Of a DNA stretch of 58,467 nt, positions 8,606-16,246 are shown in pieces. The DNA lies in contig JAJDCR010000154.1 in the NCBI GenBank assembly GCA_029260735.1, positions 1 to 58,467 on the forward strand, read 5' to 3'. The notes beneath the pieces were generated by a model. It saw nothing but the letters and a program-made list of their open reading frames with translations, ran no database searches and was not told the origin of the DNA. Position 1 is the stretch's first letter, and each line of letters begins with the position of its first letter. A program made the translations under genes and the position numbers. This DNA is from Planctomycetota bacterium (GTDB lineage: Bacteria > Planctomycetota > Uabimicrobiia > Uabimicrobiales > Uabimicrobiaceae).

Positions 8606-9864
8606 TCTTTTTCCTCTAGGGCTTGGAGTAAATCTTGGCAGTTTAAAATAAGTTTATCGGCCAAAGATTGTATCCTCTCATCTTGAGAAAAAACTTGGGC
8701 CTGTTTTTCCGTTTGTATCTGTATTTGGCGTAAGCTTTCGCGGTAAAGTTTATGGTTTTCTTCGCTGTGATTATTTAACTCGGGAGACGATTCATGACTA
8801 GAAATGTTCGAAGGTAAGCTTTCAAAATTCTCCCCTATGTCAATATGAACTCCCAATAGTTTTCCTGGGTTTTCCGGCTGAAAGAGAGTGGGGTCGGGAA
8901 AAAAATCGGCGAACTCTTCTAAAGAAAGAACTAGCTTCTCGGCTTCCTTTTCCAAAGAAAAACCCGTTATGGTATACACTTGTAAACTAGACTTAGAGCC
9001 GCAAAAAACATCTAGTAATTGTCGAACGATGCTCAAAGGAAGCTCTGAGTTTACGGTATCTAAATCGACTCGCAGAGCTTGCTCCCTTAAATCCATTTGC
9101 AAGTAACGATGAAGTAAACTCACTTGCTTATGGTTTCCTGATCTTTTGAATATGCGAATGGCATTGGCTTCTCGACTTTTCCAAGAAACGGGATTTCCTT
9201 GGGGAGACTCTAGTATTTTACAGATCACAGGGTCGTTTTCTCTCTGCAAAACAAAATCATAGAAGCGAGTTTGTTGAGTTTTTGCTTTCAAAAAGATACT
9301 TCGCCTAAAAGGATTGCTACTGTCCATAAACACTTCCACAGTTCCCTCAGGAGTTTTCTTTATTCCCACTTGGTAAATTAAGTAAAAGAGTTTCCGCACT
9401 TGCCAAAGAAAGAATTCCCGGCGCATATTCTGTCTACTCAGAGGGTGCCAATCTTGAGCAGAGATTCTCTGCGATTTTTGTTCCTGCAAACGGACAACAA
9501 ATTGGTCAAAAGAAAGGCAATCTTTGATTTTTCGAAAAAACATCCGAGGAATCATGCTCTCTTTTACCTTGGACCAAGATGTTTTATCTTCTTCTCGGGA
9601 AATCTCTCGGCAAAAGTCAGGATAGAGTTTGTGGTTGACAATATCGAGGACAAATTCTGGATAGTCTTCTTTGTCCCTTTGAGAGGTCTGAGGAGAAAAG
9701 TAAACAAACTTTTTCTGAAAACGATTAAAGACGTGGCCATGAACATTCTTCTTTAAATAGCGATTTACTTCTCGACAAACCAATTCATAGCTCTCCTCAT
9801 CCCCTTGGCAAAATTTTTCCAAAGTATTTTTGCTTATTTTGCTTATAGAAAAAGAACCAGGCAT
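8602..9864 (-). CDS. Hypothetical protein, N-terminus resembling a divergent ECF sigma factor
   Basis: 420 residues from the ATG at 9864, chosen because GGAGGATAAG precedes it and because a decayed copy of this 5' end near 33283 keeps the same ATG context. The frame stays open upstream to 9945. Residues 5-30 (SKISKNTLEKFCQGDEESYELVCREV) look like the start of sigma-70 region 2, and the following 100 residues are helical with many aromatics. The second half (about 200-420) is not recognised; the C-terminus is Ser/Glu-rich and then coiled. The ATG lies 70 bases after the stop of the monooxygenase gene, which points to one operon with the biosynthetic genes. Confidence 0.45.
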   Translation of the reverse strand: MPGSFSISKISKNTLEKFCQGDEESYELVCREVNRYLKKNVHGHVFNRFQKKFVYFSPQTSQRDKEDYPEFVLDIVNHKLYPDFCREISREEDKTSWSKVKESMIPRMFFRKIKDCLSFDQFVVRLQEQKSQRISAQDWHPLSRQNMRREFFLWQVRKLFYLIYQVGIKKTPEGTVEVFMDSSNPFRRSIFLKAKTQQTRFYDFVLQRENDPVICKILESPQGNPVSWKSREANAIRIFKRSGNHKQVSLLHRYLQMDLREQALRVDLDTVNSELPLSIVRQLLDVFCGSKSSLQVYTITGFSLEKEAEKLVLSLEEFADFFPDPTLFQPENPGKLLGVHIDIGENFESLPSNISSHESSPELNNHSEENHKLYRESLRQIQIQTEKQAQVFSQDERIQSLADKLILNCQDLLQALEEKE

Positions 9865-9934
9865 CTTATCCTCCTTTCCCTCCTTTGTTTTCATTATTCC
9901 CCCTTTTTTAGCAAATAATGAATTGTAGTAAGCC

Positions 9935-10942
9935 TCAAAGATCAAAAACTTTTGCTATCAAGCGGTAGGATTCCAAGCGGTCTTTAAATTGATCGGTCAG
10001 AGTGACAATCGTTATTTCGTCTACCTTAAGTTGTTTTTGAAGCTCTTCCAGTTGAGTTTTGACTTCTTCCGGTGAGCCAACATAGCGGTAGGAACGTAGG
10101 ATATCAAGATATCTTTTTTCTAGGGGACGAAAAGTAGCACTAAGCGCTTCCTCGTTTTTGGGAAAGGGGTGAGAATCTTTGCGTAAAAATGTTCTTACTG
10201 CCCATAGCTCGGCACTTTTCGCTAAATCACAGGCTTTTTTTTGGGTGGAAGCACAAAGGGCAAAAATGGCAGCGCTAGCATAGGGAGTCGATCGATAAGG
10301 CGAAGGAACAAAGTTTTTCTGGTAGGCTTGCAAGGCGGGAAGACATTCCTTAGGTTTTATGAAATATGCAAAGGAGTAGGCTAGCCCATGTTTGGCGGCG
10401 AATAACGCACTATCTAAACTAGAGCCGAGAATCCAAAACTCAGGTTTTGATTTGGCTAGGGGCATGGCATTGATACTTCCATACCGAAATTTATTTGATT
10501 TATCGATGAAAGAAATGAGATCTAACATCTTTTCAAAGGGATCTGTTTTCTCTAAGACTCCATACTCTAAAGCTTTTGTCGTTCCCGTACCTGCTCCACT
10601 AGCACGCCCTAGACCAAGATCAATTCGATTAGGGAATAAATTTTCGAGCATATTAAATTGCTCGGCCACTTTTAAAGGACTGTAGTGTCCTAGCATGACT
10701 CCGCCTGATCCGATACGCATATGTGATGTTAGAGAAGCTAGGTGGGGTATTAAAATCTCTGGAGTTGGAGAGGCATATGACATGGAGTTATGATGCTCTG
10801 CTACCCAAAAACGATGGTATCCCAGCTTATCTGCCCCTTGGGCTAACTCTAAAGTATTCTTAATGGCTTGCCCCGGAGTTTGGCCTTCTGTAATGGGAGA
10901 TTGATCCAGTATGTTTATTTTCAAATACTTTCCCTTAAGCAA
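9935..10942 (-). CDS. Luciferase-like flavin-dependent monooxygenase
   Basis: 335 residues, typical for the LLM class (bacterial-luciferase-like TIM barrel using FMNH2 or F420). Key stretches are LDQSPITEGQTPGQAI at the start, WVAEHHN near residue 50, LGHYSPLKVAEQFNMLENLFPNRIDLGLGRASG near 105-133, and FWILGSS near 170. These match the MsnO8-like subgroup often found in biosynthetic clusters. It sits directly behind the FAAL and ACP genes (12-base gap), so it could hydroxylate or oxidise the ACP-bound acyl chain or a peptide residue. The substrate is unknown. Confidence 0.85.
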   Translation of the reverse strand: MLKGKYLKINILDQSPITEGQTPGQAIKNTLELAQGADKLGYHRFWVAEHHNSMSYASPTPEILIPHLASLTSHMRIGSGGVMLGHYSPLKVAEQFNMLENLFPNRIDLGLGRASGAGTGTTKALEYGVLEKTDPFEKMLDLISFIDKSNKFRYGSINAMPLAKSKPEFWILGSSLDSALFAAKHGLAYSFAYFIKPKECLPALQAYQKNFVPSPYRSTPYASAAIFALCASTQKKACDLAKSAELWAVRTFLRKDSHPFPKNEEALSATFRPLEKRYLDILRSYRYVGSPEEVKTQLEELQKQLKVDEITIVTLTDQFKDRLESYRLIAKVFDL

Positions 10943-10954
10943 GTAGATAGCGAT

Positions 10955-11218
10955 TTATGAGATTTCTTTGTGGCAACAGAAAGCCAACTCTTTTATCGTG
11001 GGATAATCGTAGGCCCACATAGGATCAACCTCATGCCCTAACCAAGTTGACAAATCACCGAGCATTCCCATGATAAAAACAGAGTCTAGTCCTATTTTTG
11101 TCAAAGTGACATTGCAATCAATTTTGTTTTCTGAAAGATTAAGTTCCTTAGCAATGTAAGACAAAAGCCATTTTTCGATTTGGTCGCTACTGGGGATCTC
11201 TAGTTTCTTGTTTTCCAT
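10955..11218 (-). CDS. Acyl carrier protein
   Basis: 87 residues. The motif GLDSVFIMGMLGDL holds Ser46, the expected phosphopantetheine attachment site, at the start of helix II. The rest (helix I 'IEKWLLSYIAKELNLS', helix III 'YDYPTIKELA') fits a PKS/NRPS-type carrier domain rather than the housekeeping fatty-acid ACP. The gene overlaps the 3' end of the FAAL gene by 32 bases, so the two are surely co-expressed; the FAAL most likely loads its acyl-adenylate onto this protein. Confidence 0.9.
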   Translation of the reverse strand: MENKKLEIPSSDQIEKWLLSYIAKELNLSENKIDCNVTLTKIGLDSVFIMGMLGDLSTWLGHEVDPMWAYDYPTIKELAFCCHKEIS

Positions 11219-12893
11219 GGGAAAACTCTCCTCTCAAGTATATTTCACGGCAAAGTCGGCGTCGAATTTTTCCGCTGGAGGTTTTGGGAATACTACCTGC
11301 TTTGGCTAAAACGATTTCATAGGTTGGCAGACCGTTGTTTTCAGCGATGGCATTGTGAATACTTTGCCTAATTTCAACAAAGTTTACTTTTTCTTGCTCA
11401 TCTTTTTTGACCTCTTGGACAAGTACTAATTGTTCCTCTTCTCCGATGTCTACAGAAAATGCAGCACAACTGCCCGGGCGTAAGGCCGGATGAAGTTGCT
11501 CTATAGAATGTTCAATATCTTGGGGATAGTGATTTTTACCATGAATGATGATGAGGTCTTTTTGTCGTCCTGTAACAAAAAGTTCATTTTTGTAGAGAAA
11601 GCCCAAGTCTCCTGTTCGGTAGAAGGGACCTTCTCCATTGGCTAATTGAGCCTGAAAACTTTCTTTTGTTAGCTCAGCTTCTTTCCAGTAGCCACGGGCC
11701 ACAGCATCTCCAGAGATCCAAATTTCGCCGATGTTTTTTTCCTGCAAAAGTTCCATTGAATCGGGGCAAACAATGAGGAGTTTGTGATTTCCTAAAACTC
11801 GACCACTACTAAGGTATTTTCTTTTCTGATGCAAAAGAGAACTAAAGGAAACCTTATTCTCTAAGATAGCCTTTTTGTCTAAGTCCAGGGTGAGAGGAAG
11901 AGTTCCTTTTTCGATTCCTGTAATAATCAGAGTAGTTTCGGCCATACCATAGCAAGGGTAAAAAGCCTCTTCTCTAAAGCCGCAACAGGTAAAAGCTGAG
12001 GAAAATCTCTTGAGGGTTTTTGCTCGAATAGGCTCGGCTCCGTTAAAGGCCAGATTCCAAGAACTTAGGTCTAGATTTTCTTTAATAGAAGAGGAAATTT
12101 TTTTTACAGATAAATCGTAGGCAAAATTGGGAGCTCCACTAGTTGTTGCCTTGTATTTTGAAATGGCCTCTAGCCATCTCTGAGGCTTGTATAAAAAATC
12201 AAGAGGAGACATCAGAATACAACTGACCCCTAAGTAAATGGGCTGTATAACATTGCCCACAAGCCCCATATCATGATACAAGGGAAGCCAACCGACAACT
12301 ACTGTGTTTTCATCATGACCAAAGCTTGTCTTAATCATCTCTTCATTGGCTAAAAGATTTTGGTGAGTAACCATAACCCCTTTGGGGTCTCCTGTTGAAC
12401 CTGAAGTATATTGCAAAAAAGCCAAATCATCTGGGGCGATGCGAGGTTTTCCCCACCCACAAGCTAGTTTTTCATCTAGGTTATCTGTGTTTAAGAGAGA
12501 GAGTCTTTTGGAAATTTTTGCTTCGATTTTTTGGGAAAAAGTGTTAGTAGTCAGGGCGACTTGGGCTTGGCTATGATTCAAAATAGATAACAAAGGAACA
12601 AAGTCTTGAGCTTTTTTTGTGCTGAGGGGAGGACTTACAGGTACCGCTATCACTTTGGCATACAAGCACGCGATGAAAGCTACAATGAAGTCTAGTCCGG
12701 GAGGATAAATCAGTAAAACAGGTTGCCCAACTAAGTTTTTTTTTTGCAAAGTTGCTGCTAATGCTTTTGCTTTGTTTTCTAAATCAGAAAAAGAAAGTGA
12801 TATCGTTTCTTTACCTAAAAAGGTGAAAGCCATTTTCTCTTTTTGAAGAGAGGCTTGTTTTTGGCAAATATCGACAAAGCTAGTAATGGACAA
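11187..12893 (-). CDS. Fatty acyl-AMP ligase (FAAL)
   Basis: 568 residues, the usual FAAL length. ANL-superfamily motifs are present in order: P-loop-like YTSGSTGDPKGVMVTHQNL, FNGAEPIRAKTLKRFSSAF (typical of FAALs rather than CoA ligases), YPCYGMAETTL, RTGDLGF, and the hinge GRQKDLIIIHGKNHYPQDIE. The C-terminus has the catalytic GKIRRR lysine region. FAALs activate free fatty acids as acyl-adenylates and pass them to a carrier protein, here the ACP encoded next. It is transcribed away from precursor gene 1, with a TA-bounded MITE between them. Together with the GNAT gene this suggests that a lipid is attached to the peptide product. Confidence 0.92.
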   Translation of the reverse strand: MSITSFVDICQKQASLQKEKMAFTFLGKETISLSFSDLENKAKALAATLQKKNLVGQPVLLIYPPGLDFIVAFIACLYAKVIAVPVSPPLSTKKAQDFVPLLSILNHSQAQVALTTNTFSQKIEAKISKRLSLLNTDNLDEKLACGWGKPRIAPDDLAFLQYTSGSTGDPKGVMVTHQNLLANEEMIKTSFGHDENTVVVGWLPLYHDMGLVGNVIQPIYLGVSCILMSPLDFLYKPQRWLEAISKYKATTSGAPNFAYDLSVKKISSSIKENLDLSSWNLAFNGAEPIRAKTLKRFSSAFTCCGFREEAFYPCYGMAETTLIITGIEKGTLPLTLDLDKKAILENKVSFSSLLHQKRKYLSSGRVLGNHKLLIVCPDSMELLQEKNIGEIWISGDAVARGYWKEAELTKESFQAQLANGEGPFYRTGDLGFLYKNELFVTGRQKDLIIIHGKNHYPQDIEHSIEQLHPALRPGSCAAFSVDIGEEEQLVLVQEVKKDEQEKVNFVEIRQSIHNAIAENNGLPTYEIVLAKAGSIPKTSSGKIRRRLCREIYLRGEFSHGKQETRDPQ

Positions 12894-12928
12894 AGTTGAT
12901 CTTTCTTTTAAGAAAATTTTTGGTACTA

Positions 12929-13087
12929 GGACGTGTCCTGACTGCTGTTGAAATAACCCTTACTTTTATACACAAGATTTAACTTCTTGTGTATAATTAC
13001 ATTAGGTTATCGAATACGTTGGAAACCTAATGTAGTTATGTATAACTAAAAGAAATTTCTTATTTCAACAGTAGTCGGGACACGCCC
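12929..13087. repeat. TA-flanked MITE-like element (family B, 159 bp)
   Basis: Left end GGACGTGTCCTGACTGCTG and right end CAGTAGTCGGGACACGCCC are terminal inverted repeats about 29 bases long, with TA directly outside both ends (12927-12928 and 13088-13089). Inside are two nested hairpins: TTATACACAAG/CTTGTGTATAA, and TACATTAGGTT/AACCTAATGTA around the word ATCGAATACGTTGG, which recurs at 30728, 32909 and (with one change) 58110. TA flanks and GGGYGTGTC ends suggest mobilisation by an IS630/Tc1-type transposase. It sits in the divergent region between the FAAL gene and precursor 1; the remainder of that gap, 13090-13347, is very AT-rich and should hold the precursor-1 promoter. Confidence 0.75.
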
Positions 13088-13347
13088 TATATATAATTTT
13101 GATTTATTTGAAAAATAAATAGCAAATGCCAAAAACGAAGACAATTATTTTTCGAAGAAGTGCTTTTGCTTTTTATGGGGAAAAATTAAATTTTAAAAAA
13201 ATTAAATTTTTTATATATTTGTGATATAAATATTCGTATTATTGATAGTTGATCTATATTTTGTCAAATTTAGTTGGCCTTCCATTCCATTTGTTTAAAA
13301 CAACCGGAGTCTAACATAATTATTCACCACTTTTAAGGAATACAGTT

Positions 13348-13857
13348 ATGAATAAATCCTCTTGGATTAATACATTAGTAAAGCAACTTGAGTATAAGCA
13401 AAGTATGATGCAAGATTCTGATTTACGGGAAAATATGATTAAAAATCCCCAACTTTACCAAGAAAAACTAGGCATAGACCCAAGCCTAGAGGTAGTTTTA
13501 GTTGAAGAAACAGAGAGTACCTATCACATTCCAGTTCCTTACATTGAAGGAAACCTCGAGGAAGAGGTTCAAATTCCCTCTTCGCTGCAACCCATCGTAG
13601 ATTTTTTATTAAAAGCGGCTATAGATACTTCTTTTCGAGAGAAGCTTAAAGAAAATCCTTCCGGAGTTATGCAAGAAAATTTTCCTGTAGTAACTTGGTG
13701 GGACACCCTCGAAGTAAAAATTGTCGAAGATACTGATTCAAAATGCCACTTAATCATTCCTGCTTTAGAGGAGAGTGTTCCGTTGAGTGACGAAGAGCTA
13801 GAGATGATTGCTGGTGGAGTAACACTAAGCACACCCACTTTTTGTTGCCAGACTTAA
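13348..13857 (+). CDS. Lanthipeptide precursor 1, tandem NHLP leader
   Basis: 169 residues. The leader has two nitrile-hydratase-like repeats. Repeat 1 is about residues 20-75 ('LRENMIKNPQLYQEKLGID', 'VEETESTYHIPVPY'). Repeat 2 is about 90-157 ('FREKLKENPSGVMQENF', 'VEDTDSKCHLIIPA', 'LSDEELEMIAGG'). The core after GG is VTLSTPTFCCQT, with two adjacent Cys and five Ser/Thr, suited to (methyl)lanthionine formation. TTTAAGGAAT precedes the ATG. It is the most diverged of the five precursors and stands apart from the others, convergent with the exporter operon. It has no nitrile hydratase metal-site motif, so it is a leader-type protein and not an enzyme. Confidence 0.9.
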   Translation: MNKSSWINTLVKQLEYKQSMMQDSDLRENMIKNPQLYQEKLGIDPSLEVVLVEETESTYHIPVPYIEGNLEEEVQIPSSLQPIVDFLLKAAIDTSFREKLKENPSGVMQENFPVVTWWDTLEVKIVEDTDSKCHLIIPALEESVPLSDEELEMIAGGVTLSTPTFCCQT

Positions 13858-13945
13858 CAATTTCTCTCATGTTTTCGAGCAGTAAGTTAAGAGCTGTTTT
13901 CTCTTTGGGGGCTAGTAGAGATAACAATATTATAAAATGTATCCC

Positions 13946-14896
13946 TTACTTTTGCCCCGTTTTTTGAAAGGGATCTTCCGACCCACTAAAAATCTCTCGT
14001 AGCCAGAGAAAGAGCAAAGTGATAGGACGCTGTCTTTCATAAACCACTTCTGTTGCGCACAGAGTTCCACTATGAACTTGCTGAGCAGGACCTACTCCTG
14101 ATGACCATTTATAGCCACTTACTGTGTAAGCGGCGGTGTCAAGGTTAGCGATGACCTCAATAGGAGCACCTCCTTGAGAAAACGTGGTGACAAGTTGTTC
14201 ATTTTTGAGAAGCCGGATCATCGATTCCCTTGTTACAGGAAACTCTGAAACTGTGTGTACTTTTGCTTCAATAAAGCCAAATTGCTCTTTGCGTACTGTG
14301 GTGGGAGCTACTTGGACAAGGGAGCCAATCCTGACTTTTTTACCATCTTGGGAAGGGACATAAAAAATTGCTTGGAGGTTTTGCTCGAGAGTTTCCACAT
14401 TCATGAGAGTGGTGGTGGGCTCGACATTGCTTCCCGCTAGTATTTTGACTTCCAAAACTCGGCCCGTGAAGGGGCTTATAATGTCTGTTACAATGCGCTT
14501 AGTTCCGCGAAGGCTCGAGTTTGTTTGGGAAGAAAACCGACCAGGGAAAGACTGTTGAGCGTTTTCGCTGCTTTGGTCAATTTCAATAATTACAGATGCA
14601 ATCACTTGCTCTTTTTCAATGATATCCCCAGACTCTACATAAATCTTTTCAATCCGACCACTTTTACCCGAGGATATATCTTGGATACCTCCTTGTTTTG
14701 CGAGGATTCCTTGTCCTTCAATGGTCATGGAAATCCGACCAAAAACTCCCCATAAAGTAATAACTGTTAATAAAAAAAGCATGCCCCACAGAAATAGCCA
14801 AGACTTGGGAGTGAGTACTTGCATCATTTGGTCTAATTGCTCGGGAGAGGAGAGTCGCTCCAAGGCTGCTTTGCGGAATAATTTATTTTTACTCAT
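13946..14896 (-). CDS. NHLP-system HlyD-type secretion adaptor
   Basis: 316 residues. One membrane segment near residues 33-54 (WLFLWGMLFLLTVITLWGVFG) is followed by a periplasmic lipoyl/barrel-sandwich part ('GIQDISSGKSGRIEKIYVESGDIIEKEQVIA' and 'SPFTGRVLEVKILAGSNVEPTT'). This is the shape of the NHLP bacteriocin secretion proteins. It should bridge the inner-membrane ABC exporters to an outer-membrane exit. It overlaps the upstream adaptor gene by 4 bases and is the last gene of the exporter operon. Confidence 0.88.
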   Translation of the reverse strand: MSKNKLFRKAALERLSSPEQLDQMMQVLTPKSWLFLWGMLFLLTVITLWGVFGRISMTIEGQGILAKQGGIQDISSGKSGRIEKIYVESGDIIEKEQVIASVIIEIDQSSENAQQSFPGRFSSQTNSSLRGTKRIVTDIISPFTGRVLEVKILAGSNVEPTTTLMNVETLEQNLQAIFYVPSQDGKKVRIGSLVQVAPTTVRKEQFGFIEAKVHTVSEFPVTRESMIRLLKNEQLVTTFSQGGAPIEVIANLDTAAYTVSGYKWSSGVGPAQQVHSGTLCATEVVYERQRPITLLFLWLREIFSGSEDPFQKTGQK

Positions 14897-16236
14897 TTTT
14901 CTTCTCCCGATTGATAAGAAACAAAACTTCCTGGTAGTAAGCGAGATTGGCCCGAAACGACAATTAGGTCGCCAGATGATATTTTTTTAGATACCCCATA
15001 GTGAAATTTGTCTGTCATAGAGACAGTGGTTTTATCGAGGAAGACTTTTTCTACTTGATTATGCTTCACTCGAAAAACAAAAGGCTCATGTTTTTCAAAG
15101 AGACGGGCTTTTTTGGGAATCATGATTAGTGGTTCACTTTGGGCAACGATAATTTGTGTCGTGACAAACATGCCAGGAAGAAAATGATCATTAAATTGAG
15201 GAAAAATATCTATGCCGATGGGGATGGTTCCCCGTTTTTCATCAATGACAGGATGAATCAAAGCAACTACTCCTTGGTATTCTGGAGATGGATTTTGCAT
15301 CATCACTTCATTCATCACCCGAACAGATTGTCCTTTTTTTATTTGGGCCAAGTAGCGTTGGGGAATATCAACAGTAACTTCGAGTTGTTCTCTGGAAATT
15401 ACAGAAAAAACAGGGGTAGAGACGGATACTTTTTCTCCGACTTGGAGTTGAAAATCGGTTAAAACTCCTGATATCGGAGCTTTGATGTAGGTTTTCTCTA
15501 AATCTCTTTTCATTTTTTGGAGTATGATTTGCTGCTGATTGATTTTATTCTTTATCTCGGAAACTTTTGTTTTGGCAAGTTCAATTTTTAAAGGATGTTG
15601 CTCTAGAGCTTGTTCTCTTTTTTGCAGCTCTAATTTTTTTTCTTGGAGAAGAAATTTGGCTTCTTGGCGGTCTTCTAAGGCTTGGTTGTAATCGTCTTCG
15701 CTGAGAGAGCTTTCTCGGAGGAGTTTTTCCAAGCGATCCAACTTTTTTTCTCGTAGATAGACACGCTCTTTTTGTGAGCTAACAGATTGGCGTGCATTAG
15801 TGATTTCCAACTTAAGGACTTTGCTTTCCTTCATCGTTTGATAGAGCTGAATTTCTTCTTGTTTTTGATTGTCGGTGAGAGTTTGTATCGTGGCCTCTTG
15901 TTGATAAATCTCTAGCTCTAGATTTTCACGCTCTAGGTGAGCAATAACTTCTTTCTCTTGGACCTTCTCTCCTTTTCTTTTGATAACCTTGATTATTCGT
16001 AGATCATTGGGAGGGAAGACTTTGACGAACTGTTTTGCTTTTATGGTGGCGGTAAAGTCAAAAGATTGGGTTAAAGACCCGACTTTGACCGAAGTGACTT
16101 TGACAGGAATGGCGTAAACAGAGGAATCTTTCTTGTCGATAACATCGACAAGAGATTGGAAGCTCAATACGTCTATTAGTCCCCAAATAAGTAGCGAGAC
16201 CATAAAGCTAATAATAAAAAAGAGTGTTTTGTTCAC
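14893..16236 (-). CDS. HlyD/RND-type membrane fusion adaptor
   Basis: 447 residues. N-terminal membrane anchor (FFIISFMVSLLIWGLIDVL), then a lipoyl half-motif, a long coiled-coil hairpin (about 110-245, rich in E/K/Q/L) and the second lipoyl half ('TYIKAPISGVLTDFQLQVGEKVSVSTPVFSVI'), then beta-barrel and membrane-proximal domains. This is a classical periplasmic adaptor. Two adaptors side by side in one RiPP exporter operon is unusual; this longer one has the hairpin needed to reach an outer-membrane channel, which the shorter lacks. Confidence 0.88.
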   Translation of the reverse strand: MNKTLFFIISFMVSLLIWGLIDVLSFQSLVDVIDKKDSSVYAIPVKVTSVKVGSLTQSFDFTATIKAKQFVKVFPPNDLRIIKVIKRKGEKVQEKEVIAHLERENLELEIYQQEATIQTLTDNQKQEEIQLYQTMKESKVLKLEITNARQSVSSQKERVYLREKKLDRLEKLLRESSLSEDDYNQALEDRQEAKFLLQEKKLELQKREQALEQHPLKIELAKTKVSEIKNKINQQQIILQKMKRDLEKTYIKAPISGVLTDFQLQVGEKVSVSTPVFSVISREQLEVTVDIPQRYLAQIKKGQSVRVMNEVMMQNPSPEYQGVVALIHPVIDEKRGTIPIGIDIFPQFNDHFLPGMFVTTQIIVAQSEPLIMIPKKARLFEKHEPFVFRVKHNQVEKVFLDKTTVSMTDKFHYGVSKKISSGDLIVVSGQSRLLPGSFVSYQSGEEK

Positions 16237-16246
16237 TTTGTTTCCT

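Noticed and set aside
13348..13857. Precursor proteins as true nitrile hydratase alpha subunits
   Set aside because: They are too short, lack the Cys-rich metal site, and end in IAGG followed by a short Ser/Thr/Cys core; similarity is to the leader-peptide family.
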